Shown one piece after another: positions 45,240-55,273 of a stretch of DNA of 64,000 nt. Source of the stretch: Cordilura impudica (lineage: Eukaryota; Arthropoda; Insecta; Diptera; Scathophagidae); assembly GCA_963682025.1 (NCBI GenBank), contig OY821519.1, positions 66,830,783-66,894,782 of the forward strand, read 5' to 3'. Below the pieces are notes generated by a model. That model did not search any database, was not told the origin of the DNA, and saw only the letters and a list, made by a program, of their open reading frames with translations. Position numbers and translations under genes: made by a program. The stretch's first letter is position 1. Each line of letters begins with the position of its first letter.

Positions 45240-46043
45240 TTTATACCCCATACCACTATGTGGTTTGGGTATAATGACTTTGTGCTGCTGTTTGTAACAA
45301 CCAAAAATATTTGACCTACACCCATCTTTAATTATACCGATCGAATCAGAATCACTATCTGATTCGATTTAACGATGTCCGTCCGTCCGTCCGTCCGTCC
45401 GTCCGTCTGTGTGTCCATGTAAAGATTGTAATCAAACTGCAGGTCGCAAATATGAATATATTTTGATGAAATTTGGTATTTGATCTTCTGTCGACCAGGG
45501 GATGAACGCTATTGAAATTGGTGGGAATCGGTCCATGTTCAGACCTAGCCCCCATACAAATGACCCCTATGAAATCAACATATATTGCCATAAGATCCAA
45601 ATTATCATACAAATCTTAGTCAAATTGGGTTTGTGTGTATATATTACATCCATTAATCAGTAGTCCAAAAATGATCCCTATTGGACAACTCTTAATCATA
45701 CGCCCCATATAGAGCTGCTTCCCGATCTTCACTTAAATCTATCAAAAAACAAAAATATTGCACTGATTCTTCTCAAATTTTGTTTGTATATATTTTTGCA
45801 AAACACAAGAGACTTTACCAAACATGGTCAGGTCATTTTTGGGCCTAGTCCCCATATAGATATAGCATCCGATATGGACTTTTTCATATCTGCAGCTGAA
45901 AAAAGTAATAAAAATCCCACTCAAATTTGGTTTATGCTTATTTTCTATATCCAGTTAATTGGGCCTGAGAGATAGGGTCTATAAACACATGGTATGGGTA
46001 TCGTATAGTCGGAGTAGACCGACTATAATTTTCTTACTTGTTT
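45240..46043 (-). repeat. Family A repeat, full length
   Basis: Left end TTATACCCCATACCACTATG, a long CCGT run at about 45374-45407, right end GGGTATCGTATAGTCGGAGTAGACCGACTATAATTTTCTTACTTGTTT. The terminal palindrome is slightly damaged (GGAGTAGACC). Confidence 0.87.
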
Positions 46044-46480
46044 AAAATTCATTCAGAGAATCTCAGAATGCCATTTCTTTAATATTAGCAAAATAATTTT
46101 TTAAATTTTAAATTTTTTGAACCATTTCTGCACTCACAATATATTCTTCATAACTATACAATATAAAATTCCTAATATTTAAAATCGTCTTAATATTTTT
46201 ACTATTTTCTTTCAAATTTGAATACCTTTGGAAATTTATTTTTTTTTGTACCAAGCGCTGCGAAAATTTTCATATGCTAACCAATTTCTAGCGGCTAGGT
46301 CCCAATGTAAACGTTTAAAGTTGCCCCTGTCTTTATACAAAGCAATTCTGTTACATTTTGCTGTCTTCATCAAAAACACGAACGAAAAATCAAAACGAAT
46401 GTGCTGACAACGCATAATTATATATAAGCAACAAAAATGGATGTCTTGAGGTCTGCACCAGAAATTTGAATGAGGATTTT
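46044..46480. other. Non-coding stretch
   Basis: AT-rich; nothing recognised. Confidence 0.35.
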
Positions 46481-46499
46481 AACAGAGTCTTTCTTTGAG

Positions 46500-46712
46500 C
46501 CTCAGCAAATGGTATAACTTTAAATCCACGAAAATCTAAATGTTATATGCAAAAGGACTAAATAATCAGCCGATTGAGATTGTTGAAAGCGCAAAAAATT
46601 TAGAAGTTATCTTCAATAATACGCTTACTTGGTCTGATCATGTAATTGTAGTATGTGACACTCCGGCCAACACCATGCTATACACCTATAAAAATTTGAA
46701 TATAACTTAGGA
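46500..46712 (+). pseudogene. Non-LTR retrotransposon reverse-transcriptase fragment
   Basis: The frame LNNQPIEIVESAKNLEVIF followed by NNTLTWSDHV matches the segment after the catalytic palm of LINE reverse transcriptases (v..akNLGvi.d..LtWs.H). The preceding FKSTKI and stop correspond to the NpkKsq segment. About 70 residues are legible; the rest is absent. CR1/L2 or Jockey type cannot be decided. Confidence 0.65.
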
Positions 46713-46989
46713 AAAAATTTGGGCAATTCTGCAATGTCGAATGCGACATTCGTACGCATTCAAAGTGAAAAAAAAACAGATGCCAAAACATTATTTTATT
46801 TTGCCAAATGGCAAAACTTTTACCTCTTAATTAGCACTATAATTAGTGCTACGGTTGATTTTGGGCAATTGTTCGTTTTCAAGATAATTACAAAAAACCA
46901 AGGCATTCGCATGCCACAAAAAAAGAAGTCACTTTCAGGGCGAACTGTTCAAATACTTATTTCAGTAAAACCAGAAGAAATATTTTAGT

Positions 46990-47228
46990 GCGACTAATTT
47001 TAAAATGTTATGCATTGACGCATTTTAATAATGTTTTTTAACTGATTAAAAAATATTTTGTAGTTTAGTTTCATATATATATCAAAAATTCATAACTACA
47101 CTGTATTCTTAATCGGACCGGTTTCTGGCATTTTAGCCTTCATCAGTGATTTATTGAACATTGTGATAATTGCTATGTTATAATTGATAAATTGTTTCTA
47201 TATGAACTTTTTCTACTTTGGGCGGCCG
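46990..47228 (-). repeat. Left half of a Penelope-like repeat split by Transib
   Basis: Matches the reverse complement of 60305-60480 through TTTCTGGCATTTTAGCC, TGATAATTGCTA and TTTTTCTACT...GGGCGGCCG. On the minus strand it contains CTGATGA, a short GGC/GCC stem and GAAACCGGTC (47160-47111), the conserved core of hammerhead ribozymes found in Penelope-like elements. The identity as a Penelope terminal region is inferred from that motif only; no reverse transcriptase is present. The match ends exactly at the Transib heptamer. Confidence 0.5.
47111..47160 (-). ncRNA. Hammerhead-ribozyme-like core
   Basis: Minus-strand order: AATCA, CTGATGA (47146-47140), A, GGC-TAAAAT-GCC, A, GAAA, ACCGGT-like short stem III, then C and CGATT. 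Four of five flanking bases can pair as stem I (AATCA with CGATT). The A-A step at the base of stem II and the mismatch at stem I position 1 suggest a weak or decayed ribozyme. The palindromic ACCGGT fits the dimeric minimal hammerheads known from retroelements. Confidence 0.4.
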
Positions 47229-47825
47229 CACAGTGGGATTTTTTGTGCAATAAGTAATTTTTTCGACACATAAAATGTAAAAATGTAATGATGCAGTTTT
47301 GTCGAAAATTGATTCAGTATGAAGAATCCATAAATTGTATCCCAAAAAAACGTTTATTTGTCTTTGAAATAATGAAGTAAATTCACATGTAAATTTTTGT
47401 CCAAGATATTGAAAACTGTTTACGCACTTCTATAGTGTTTGTACGTAAGATAATTTTATTGCTCCGATTTAAATAGTGATTTTTTTCAAATATAGCATTT
47501 TCTGCGTATTTAAAAAAAAAAAATTATAAAGTTCGCTCATATGGTTTAAAAGATATGATAGAATAAAATTTGTTCTAAAATGTGCTGTGATTGCAAACTT
47601 CTTTGGAAGAAAAAAAAGGTTGCTCGGTCGTGCTAGGTGCTCCCGCTATAATAAAATGAAAGGTAAGACTCCATACTATCAATTAAAAAAAAAAAAGTTT
47701 TAATAATTAATAATCTTTTATAAAATCATAAAATTTGTCTCCAAATTCATGAAATTTTTAATTTTAAAAATTACAAAAAGATATGGCATACTTTTAGGCA
47801 CGTGCGTTATTATTACATTTAGTTA

Positions 47826-47989
47826 CAACAATAAATTATTTCGAATAGATTAAAAACAAAACCATATGATTTAACAACAATAAAAATAAAACAATTTGTC
47901 AAAACACCAACAATAAATTATTTCGAATAGATTAAAAACAAAACCATATGATTTAACAACAATAAAAATAAAACAATTTGTCAAAACAC
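47826..47989 (+). repeat. Perfect 82-bp tandem duplication
   Basis: The unit CAACAATAAATTATTTCGAA ... CAATTTGTCAAAACAC occurs at 47826-47907 and again at 47908-47989 with no difference seen. It sits 31 bp upstream of the transposase ATG, so it could alter the promoter or 5' leader of this Transib copy. Perfect identity implies recent origin. Confidence 0.9.
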
Positions 47990-48020
47990 TAAATAGCGAA
48001 GTGAAAGAGATATCATTAAA

Positions 48021-48258
48021 ATGAGTTTATTTTCTGTGTTACATAGTGAACTGAGTTACGAACTCATTAATTGCAATGCAAGTTTGGAATTAATAACCGA
48101 TTTCATTAAATCAAAAAATGCAATGCTTCAGGATGAAGAAATCGGTATAGTGAAAAGAGCTATTCAAAAGAGGTTTCTTGGTCATTTCAAAAAACGGTGG
48201 CAAGAATCGCACAAACTAAAATCCCATTTTTTTTAAAAAAATGAAGATTGGCTAAAAA
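48021..48258 (+). pseudogene. Transib transposase exon 1 (single in-frame stop)
   Basis: Starts at ATG 48021 (MSLFSVLHSELSYELINCN) and reads 71 codons to a TAA at 48234-48236. The frame resumes at once as KNEDWLKS and ends at donor GTACGT (48259) in phase 1, which fits the acceptor at 48318. The TAA, inside a T/A run, is therefore best seen as a point change in a once-open exon of 79 codons. The helical N-terminal segment is expected to bind DNA or partner subunits, but I recognise no specific domain. Confidence 0.7.
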
Positions 48259-48318
48259 GTACGTTTAAAGAGTTATAAAATTTTATATGTGTAAATGTTT
48301 TTCCTATTGTGTTTTTAG

Positions 48319-49943
48319 CTGTATTTGAAGTATCACTTAATAGCGAGCCTAGTTGTTCAATTAAACTAGGAAGGCCAGCGAAAGATTTCGAAGATTGTCA
48401 AGTTCGCACAAAGAGGTTCAAGGCAGCTGAATTAGCTTCAAAATATTCACAAGAACATTTGAATATGGCAAGTAAAGTGATGGGTGGAAATATACTAACT
48501 CGATGTTATATTCTTTCGCCGGCTGTACTAGCAATGATGATGGATGCAGAACTTACAAAGAGTCAGTATGAAGCCATCAAAAGTTTTTTAAAAAATGAAG
48601 GATACGATATTTTGCCACCATATGCAAACGTCAGAGAAGAAAAAAGGCATTGCTATCCAGATGAAATTGAAATATCTGAAAAAGCTGCGTCTGTTTCCTT
48701 GCAAAGTTTAATGGATCATACGTTAAGCAGATTATTTCAAACTTTTCCGGATGAAGACTTAAATGGTATGACGGATAAATTAGAGTTGACATGTAAGTGG
48801 GGTTGTGATGGTTCTTCTGGACATGTTGAGTACAATCAGAGTTTAGCAGCTGATGTAAGCGATAAAACTTTGTTACTGGCATGTATGGTTCCGTTAAGCC
48901 TACAGACGATTTCTCAAGTAGAATATTGGCGAAAAAAAAGTCCGTCATCAACAAGATTCTGCCGTCCTATCTCCTTTGAATTTACCAAAGAAACAAAAGA
49001 AAAAGTGCTAAGCCTTGTTGAAAAAATTAATTTAGATATTTCTGCTTTGAAAAATACCGAAGTTGTAGCGTGCGGGAAGCAATTTTCGATCAAGCACAAT
49101 TTCGTGTTTACAATGTTAGATGGCAAGACAGCTCAAACTGTTACAGGTACATCTTCAGCAGCTGTTTGTTACATTTGCAAAGCGAAAACTACTGAAATGA
49201 ATAATCTTAAGTTAGTTTCAAGCAAAGCTATTGATAGTGAAGCAATCAAAATGGGCGTTTCCTCCTTACATGCTCGCATAAAATTTATGGAGTGCATGCT
49301 TCATATTGCCTACAACAAACCATTTGAAAGATGGTCGGCGCTCAAGGATGAACACAAAAGTCTAAAACTGGAAAATAAACTTCGAATTCAGAAGGCCTTA
49401 AAGGAGCAGATGGGTATACGAGTGGATGCAGTCCAACAAGGAACTGGGTCTACTAACGATGGAAATACGTCCAGGCGTTTCTTTTCTAACCCCGCACTTG
49501 TTGCCGATGTGACTGGTGTAGAGGAGCAACTAATTGATCGATTTCGCATTTTACTACAAATAATAACTTGTGGCAAAAAAATTAATTCCTTGAAGTTCAA
49601 GAATTTTGCTCAAGATACAGCAAAACTTTTTGTTGAAAAATATAGTTGGTATTATATGCCAGTAACAGTACACAAAATACTGATACACGGAAAAGATATC
49701 ATGGATGCGGCAATACTTCCTATTGGCATGCTTTCTGAAGAAGCCGAAGAAGCCAGAAATAAAGATTATAAAAATTATAGATTAAGGTTCTCCAGAAAGT
49801 GTGATAGAGTTGCAACAAATACAGATGTTTTTCATCGACTTCTAGTATCGTCTGATCCTTTTATAAGTAGCATTAGATGTCAACCCCGTAAGCAGGTTCT
49901 GGAACTTGATGATATAGTTACGGAAATGATAGATGATGAATAA
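48319..49943 (+). CDS. Transib transposase exon 2 (RAG1-like DDE core)
   Basis: After a 58-nt intron ending TGTGTTTTTAG, 541 codons are open to TAA. Transib proteins are cut-and-paste transposases from the lineage that gave rise to vertebrate RAG1. Landmarks in order: IKLGRPAKDFEDC; LTCKWGCDGSSGHVEYNQ (first catalytic Asp); FVFTMLDGKTAQTVTG (second Asp); AVCYICKAKT (CxxC of the zinc-binding insert); STNDGNTSRRFFSNPAL; YYMPVTVHKILIHGKDI (metal-binding His region); MLSEEAEEARNKDYKNYR (catalytic Glu in EARNK); RKCDRVATNTDVFHRLLVSSD. All key acids are present. The frame could be expressed alone, but the exon 1 stop would block the full protein. Apparent start at 48309 is intronic. Confidence 0.9.
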
Positions 49944-51040
49944 AAGTCTATATTTAAATGCATGTATTGAAATTTATTTATAAAATAATTAGTTTTGGTA
50001 AAGAAACAAAAAGTTGTGGGAAAAAATATAATATGGGTTATATGGGCGGTGAGTGGTGGGCGTTAATTGAGGTAATAAATTATTTTTTTAAGAAAAATGA
50101 ATCTTGGCTAAAAAGTACGTATTAAGAATGAAAGTTAAGATCCAAATAAATACAATGAATGCACGCATCATGCTTAAACGTTATTTGTTGCTCTCGGACT
50201 TCAGAAATTTTTATTTGCTTAGTTTTAATTTTATAATTTGCATACGTTCGTTTACACTGTTTAACATAGTCCTGTTTATGGAACTAAGCCGAACTACAAA
50301 AATATTTCAGTTTGTCTCGAAAACAAAATTTTTTAATAAAAAACTTTTTTTGGGTTATTTTGGGTTAAAGATTATTTTTTAGCAATTTGAAAAAAAAAAC
50401 ATAAGAAAAAATAAAACAATAAATAAAAATACACCACAATATGAATTTTCAAGTGTTTAGCCGACTGAATCTTGTTTGCTATTTACATTATGGTTTGGTT
50501 GTGTTTTTCCACATCCCTAAAAGTATGCACTGAGAAATACTCTATGTGACCCAAACAATGGATAATTTTATAGTAAAAATTTGGCTTTTATTTTGAATGA
50601 TTGGTTAATTAAAGAGAAACGGTAAGCCATGGCCTCCTAATTTTTTGCAAATGTTATGCTAACATATTGGTCTTTAGTTATTCATATAGATGTAAGTGCT
50701 GCTTCACATCGATCACGAACTACAAAGGATTATATCTGTGTTTTTGAAAATCTTGAAAAATTAAAATTGTTATATGGGCGTTGGGCGTGGCAATTAAAAT
50801 TGTAATATAATTGAGGACTCAAATGCAACCACTGGTAGTAATTTTTATTAACATAGATATGAAAATAAGGAAAATACAACGATTTTTAGTTTGACGTTAT
50901 ATGGGAGGTAGGCGTGGTTGTGGGCGGATTTTAACAAAAATTTATTTTTCATCTAATTTGGCAGCATGAGAGATGTGTGCCAAATTTCAAAGCGCTACCT
51001 CGATTCCTTCGATTTTTTGGAGCAGCTTGTATGAAGAAAT
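49944..51040 (+). other. 3' non-coding part of the Transib element
   Basis: About 1.1 kb between the transposase stop and the right terminal repeat. At 50096 it repeats the exon 1 donor sequence of the same element (AAAATGAAT(C/G)TTGGCTAAAAAGTACGT-like, compare 48237-48262), as if part of the gene start was copied here. It also contains fly-repeat phrases such as TATATGGGCGTTGGGCGTGGC near 50772. No second gene recognised. Confidence 0.5.
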
Positions 51041-51051
51041 CCCACTGCCGC

Positions 51052-51295
51052 GGCCGTGAGGTTTGAACCATGAACCTTCACATACACTCGTACTTGCACT
51101 TTTTGGTCAGCCCTTTAATACACTCACCTAAAGTCAGGCCTGCGAGCAGTGTGGTTAGAATCAGTTTTCGTACCATCCAGCTTTTACTTCGTATTAAAAT
51201 CAGAAGAACACAACTCTGTCCAAACAAACAATCGTTATTTTCTGAATTTTTTAATATGTTTTGCTTTTAAAAATTCAAAAAATAACGATTAATAT
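51052..51295. repeat. Right half of the repeat split by Transib
   Basis: CGGCCGTGAGGTTTGAACCA...CACATACACTCGTA...CAGTGTGGTTAGAATCAG matches the reverse complement of 60195-60312. The following ACTTCGTATTAAAATCAGAAG to CAAACAATCGTTATTTT matches 60120-60178 in the plus sense, so the order relative to 60 kb is rearranged. Confidence 0.6.
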
Positions 51296-51317
51296 CAGAA
51301 TGGCAATTTTATATTAA

Positions 51318-51683
51318 CCAGCAGATTTTAGCGCTCGAAATTTGAGTGCAATTTCTGCACAACTTTATTTCTCAACTTAGCCAATTCACAAACCAACACT
51401 TTTTTGGTTTATTATTATTATGAATGAAGATAACAAACTCATTAACAAACACACTAACAAATTTAATGAACACACACATAGCATATGCATAATTGTATGT
51501 ATATGTAGTAGCAATTTTAAATGCAATTTACTAAAAATAACGGAAAAATTAAAAAATCTGCAAATCTGGTGAACAGCTAAAAAGATATACTTTTCAAATA
51601 ATATATGCTTAGTCAAAATCGGGATAAAACGGTAGAACAAAACATCGGTAACAAGAAATCGCCTGGCATATTAATATTATAGA
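51318..51683 (-). mobile_element. Non-autonomous Helitron-like element (copy 5)
   Basis: Reverse orientation. The 5' end TCTATAATATTAATATGCC is at 51683 and the 3' end CTGCTGG at 51318, following CTCAAATTTCGAGCGC. Full family length. Confidence 0.7.
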
Positions 51684-51830
51684 TGCTATTCGTCTTTGGA
51701 ACATGCTACCAGTAAACATTAAAGATATAAGCACCGCCCGTTCCTTTAAGAAAAATTTTTTGAGCTATACTCGTAAAAGTAATATACATAAGTATTGTTT
51801 TATTTTCTATTTTTGATTTGTTTTCAATAC
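51684..51830 (+). pseudogene. C-terminal fragment of a non-LTR retrotransposon
   Basis: The frame DAIRLWNMLPVNIKDISTAR with SFKKNFLSYTRK resembles the extreme C-terminal region of LINE reverse-transcriptase proteins (R.WN.LP..i....s...Fk..l..y), followed by a stop at about 51810 and A/T-rich sequence like a retrotransposon tail. It might belong with the fragment at 46.5 kb, but that is not shown. Confidence 0.5.
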
Positions 51831-52878
51831 TGTTTTTTTTTTTTTATTTAAGTAAACTTATTGATATAAATACTTAATTAATATTTTTTTTAATTTTTAA
51901 TTTTCAATTCCAAATTATTGATTTTTATATTTTAAATTTTTAATTTTTAATTTAAGTTTTTTTTTTTTATTTTTTATCTTTATTAATTTTTAATTTTAAA
52001 TTTTTAATTTTTAGTTTCCAATTTTTAATTTTTAATTTTTATTTTTGAATTTTTATTATTTTAATGTATTAATTTTTCTGATGCTCCTAGTATCAGTTTT
52101 GTTATTACATATTATCTTTAAAAACAATGTTCAATTATTATATATGTCCTTAATGAACTCCTGTGTTGTTTTAATACTTCAGTCTTGTTACACAGGCTTA
52201 CATATAAATATATATATATACTAGCTGAATCCGGTCCGCGTTGCTGGCCCGAAGAAAACATCTGGATTTTACATCTAAATTTTAATACCGAGTGTCGGGC
52301 AAAAGTAAATCACGATTTAATAATATTATGAATATGACTGAAAAAAAATATACGTTTTCTTGAATATTTTAACACCAGCGCCACCTACAGGTGAAAAACT
52401 TTGTCAGCAACTTTAGTTTTATGTACATAATATATGTTGCGAATTTGAGTTAAATTGGACCGTAAATAAATTTTTTGGGAAAATCTCGACCCCAGCGCCA
52501 CCTATCGGGTACAAAAAAAGTTATGCAAATCGGAGAACCAAAGGAACATATGGTATGAATACGAAGTCGCTAGCATTAGTGGTTCAACAGTTATTAGAGT
52601 ACCAACATACGCACCAACGTTTTTATATATTAAGATATATAGATATTTGGAATTGCCAGTTCGAGACATTCAGTACTTCTCACCTCTTTCCCCTCTTGAT
52701 AAAACGCAGTTTTGCTACAAGTAAAATTACCTTCTCAAAATTGTGACTAAATATTTGGCATATAGCGTAGTTTGGACACTAACCTATATTGAATTATGCA
52801 ATACATTTTTAATATTTCGAAAAAATTGTTTTGGATTTTTTTGACGTTTCCTCATATTCTCAGTTAATACTGTAGACA
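51831..52878. other. T/A-rich low-complexity and non-coding stretch
   Basis: 51840-52075 is dominated by TTTTTAATTTTTAAT-like repeats. At 52221 CTAGCTGAATCCGGTCCGCG resembles the head of family B. No gene recognised. Confidence 0.5.
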
Positions 52879-52915
52879 TGAATATATATTTATATATATA
52901 TCTATAATTTATATA

Positions 52916-52965
<50 letters not shown>

Positions 52966-52976
52966 TATATATATTT
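52879..52976. repeat. TA-dinucleotide microsatellite
   Basis: Almost uninterrupted (TA)n with a few TTTATA variants, about 95 bp. Confidence 0.9.
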
Positions 52977-53544
52977 ATTTTCCTATATTACAACCTAATA
53001 TGCAATGGTCCTGTTAATAAAATAAATTCCTTTATCCATACAAGTATAACAGTTCTGCAACAATACAATACTTTATAATAAAAGGTTTTTTAACATTGTT
53101 CCAATACTGTTGTACCAAATTTATATTGTTTACTTTCCCTTTAACTTTACAGCAATGCACCACATGAGGGCGCTTTCCAATTATGCTACTTACATACGTT
53201 AAACCGGTATTTTTGATATATTTACATTAAATATTCTTAATAGATGTAAATTGATTTAACAGTAAAGTGTTATAATAATAATCGCCAAACAACTAGCATC
53301 GTACATATTAAATGATGTGCAAACTAAAAAATGGTTGGTAAAACAACCGAGTTAAGTGCCAATTTTCTTGTTAACATTATCAAAAAATATATTGTTGCAT
53401 ATAATTTTTGTAATTTAGCCAAGACAATCTATAATTTATTGTCTAGGTTAAGTGTTTATAATGAGTAAAATATTAATATGTATGCATAATATGTAAGCAT
53501 TTCTTTAAATTATTAATAATAGTTAAAATATTCAGCAGCTCGCA

Positions 53545-53610
53545 TGGGGTAGAGTGGTTAGAGTTGTTGCCTATAAATCCTGTCTTTGCTAGTATAAATC
53601 ATATTAAGAT
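53545..53610 (+). repeat. tRNA-derived SINE-like segment 1
   Basis: TGGGGTAGAGTGGTTAGAG resembles a tRNA D-arm with a box A (TGGTTAGAGTTG at 53555). GCCTATAAATCC follows like an anticodon arm, and CTAGTATAAATC occupies the box B position but is mutated. Confidence 0.5.
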
Positions 53611-54099
53611 GAACATGAATGCATTTTTTATTTAATTTAAAATGTTCGTAAATAACGGTAAAATTGTGCAAATGTATTTTTTCTTCAATTATGGCAATTT
53701 TAGTCTATTTGAAAAATGTATTTACGTTAAAAATTATAAAACCATAAAATGAAATTTGTCAAATATGCTGAAATTTCCAAAATTAATAAAATCAAAATAG
53801 TTATATTTTTATAAATTGTGTTGCTTTTTAGGGGAATTGCATATTAAAAACAAATGTACTGTGGCTCTTGTGCGACATGAACTTTCAAATTGCCTCCTCC
53901 AACTTTTATTAATTTTTAGAAAATATGAGAATTTTATATATAGAAATCATCCCTTACTTTAGGACAACTTCGTTTCATAATGTTTAATATTTCTTACAAA
54001 AACAGGCGTTTCACAACATAAAATATAAAATAATTTAAATATTTGGCTTTTTAATTTTATTTTTCTATTTGTGTAAATGGAAGATAAATTAATTAACAT

Positions 54100-54185
54100 A
54101 GTCACTAACTTGTATGTAGACAAGTGGTTAACGTTGTTGCCTACAATTTCCGTCTTTGCTGGTTCATTTCACACCACGCCACAGA
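54100..54185 (+). repeat. tRNA-derived SINE-like segment 2
   Basis: Related to segment 1: AAGTGGTTAACGTTGTTGCC (box A at 54125-54135), TCTTTGCTGGTTCATTTCAC (box B-like GGTTCATTTC at 54161-54170) and then a T17 run. Box B is better preserved than in segment 1. Confidence 0.55.
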
Positions 54186-54476
54186 CCATTTTTTTTTTTT
54201 TTTTTTGCCTAATTTGTAATTCTCTTAAAAAACAAAATAATTTGGATATATGCAGTGTCCATGTTATGAAAATTTTATATAAAATTTATATTAATCTTTT
54301 ACATATTTTCAACACTTAGTCAAGACAATAACATGTGGATTGTCGTAAAAAAATGTCTGCATACCAATATTTTCAGCAACAATTTTTTTTGTTGATAATG
54401 TTAGTAACAATGTTGGTACTTAACTCAAATCACTTATTTAATAGAATCAATTTTCGCTTCTAATAATTTTAGTTTA

Positions 54477-55137
54477 AACAAGTAAGAAAATTATAGTCGG
54501 TGTAGACCGACTATATGATACCCTATACCATGCTTTTAGAGACCCTATCTCTCAGACCCAACTAAGTGGATATAGAAAATAAGCATAAACCAAATTTGAG
54601 TGGGATTTTTCTTAATTTTTTTGGCTGCAGATATGAAAAATTTCATATCGGATGCTATATCTATATATGGGGACTATGACTAAGAGTTGTCCAATAGGGA
54701 TTGTTTTTGGACTACTGATTAATGGATGTAATATATACTTACATACAAACCCAATTTGACTAAGATTTGTATGATAATTTGGATCTTATGGCAATATATG
54801 TTGATTTCATAGGTGTCATTTGTATGGGGGCTAGGTCTGAACATGGACCGATTCTCACCAATTTCAACAGCTTTCATCCCATGGCCGATAGAAGATCAAA
54901 TTCCAAATTTCATCAAAATATATTCATAATTGCGACCTGCAGTTTGATTACAAGGTTTACATGGACACACAGACGGACGGACGGACGGACGGACGGACAT
55001 CGTTAAATCGAATCAGATAGTGATTCTGATTCGATCGGTATAATTAAAGATGGGTGTAGGTCAAATATTTTTGGTTGTTACAAACAGCAGCACAAAGTCA
55101 TTATACCCAAACCACATAGTGGTATAGGGTATAAAAA
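54477..55137 (+). repeat. Family A repeat, full ends, internal deletion
   Basis: Begins AACAAGTAAGAAAATTATAG and ends GTGGTATAGGGTATAAAAA; GGAC run at 54974-55000. It lacks about 140 bp of the middle present in the 56.6-kb copy (from the GGGGACTAGG region to the CTATGACTAAGAG region). Confidence 0.87.
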
Positions 55138-55273
55138 CTATCTTCAATAAACGTGCGCCATTAGTAAGATTTATAAATTTATTACTTATGGACGGCTAGA
55201 TTTATATCACTAAACCAGCTCAGTATATAATATTAAAGATGGGTATAAAAAAAATTTATATATAAATAAAAAT

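Larger units (their letters stand above)
47229..51051 (+). mobile_element. Nearly complete Transib transposon
   Basis: A 3.8-kb element. The left end is CACAGTGGGATTTTTTGTG; the right end, read inward on the minus strand, is CAGTGGGATTTCTTCATA, so 13 of 14 terminal bases after CA agree, with the outermost bases damaged at the right (CCGC in place of the expected TG). GGCCG flanks both sides (47224-47228 and 51052-51056), fitting the 5-bp GC-rich duplications of Transib. The interrupted host repeat is recognised on each side and found uninterrupted at 60305. A two-exon transposase lies inside. An 82-bp tandem duplication precedes the gene. Confidence 0.85.
53349..54426. mobile_element. 1.08-kb foldback-like element enclosing two tRNA-like repeats
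   Basis: The left end GAGTTAAGTGCCAA (53349) and the right end TTGGTACTTAACTC (54413-54426) are inverted. Complementarity continues imperfectly for about 105 bp through TAACATTATCAA, ATTGTTGC and GACAAT blocks. The interior carries two direct SINE-like segments (53545-53610 and 54100-54185). No transposase seen. Confidence 0.6.

Noticed and set aside
48631..49600. Minus-strand frames within Transib exon 2.
   Set aside because: Antisense of the transposase, no independent signal.
53545..53610. A functional tRNA gene.
   Set aside because: Only the D-arm-like part is convincing; no complete cloverleaf with acceptor pairing could be drawn and box B is mutated.
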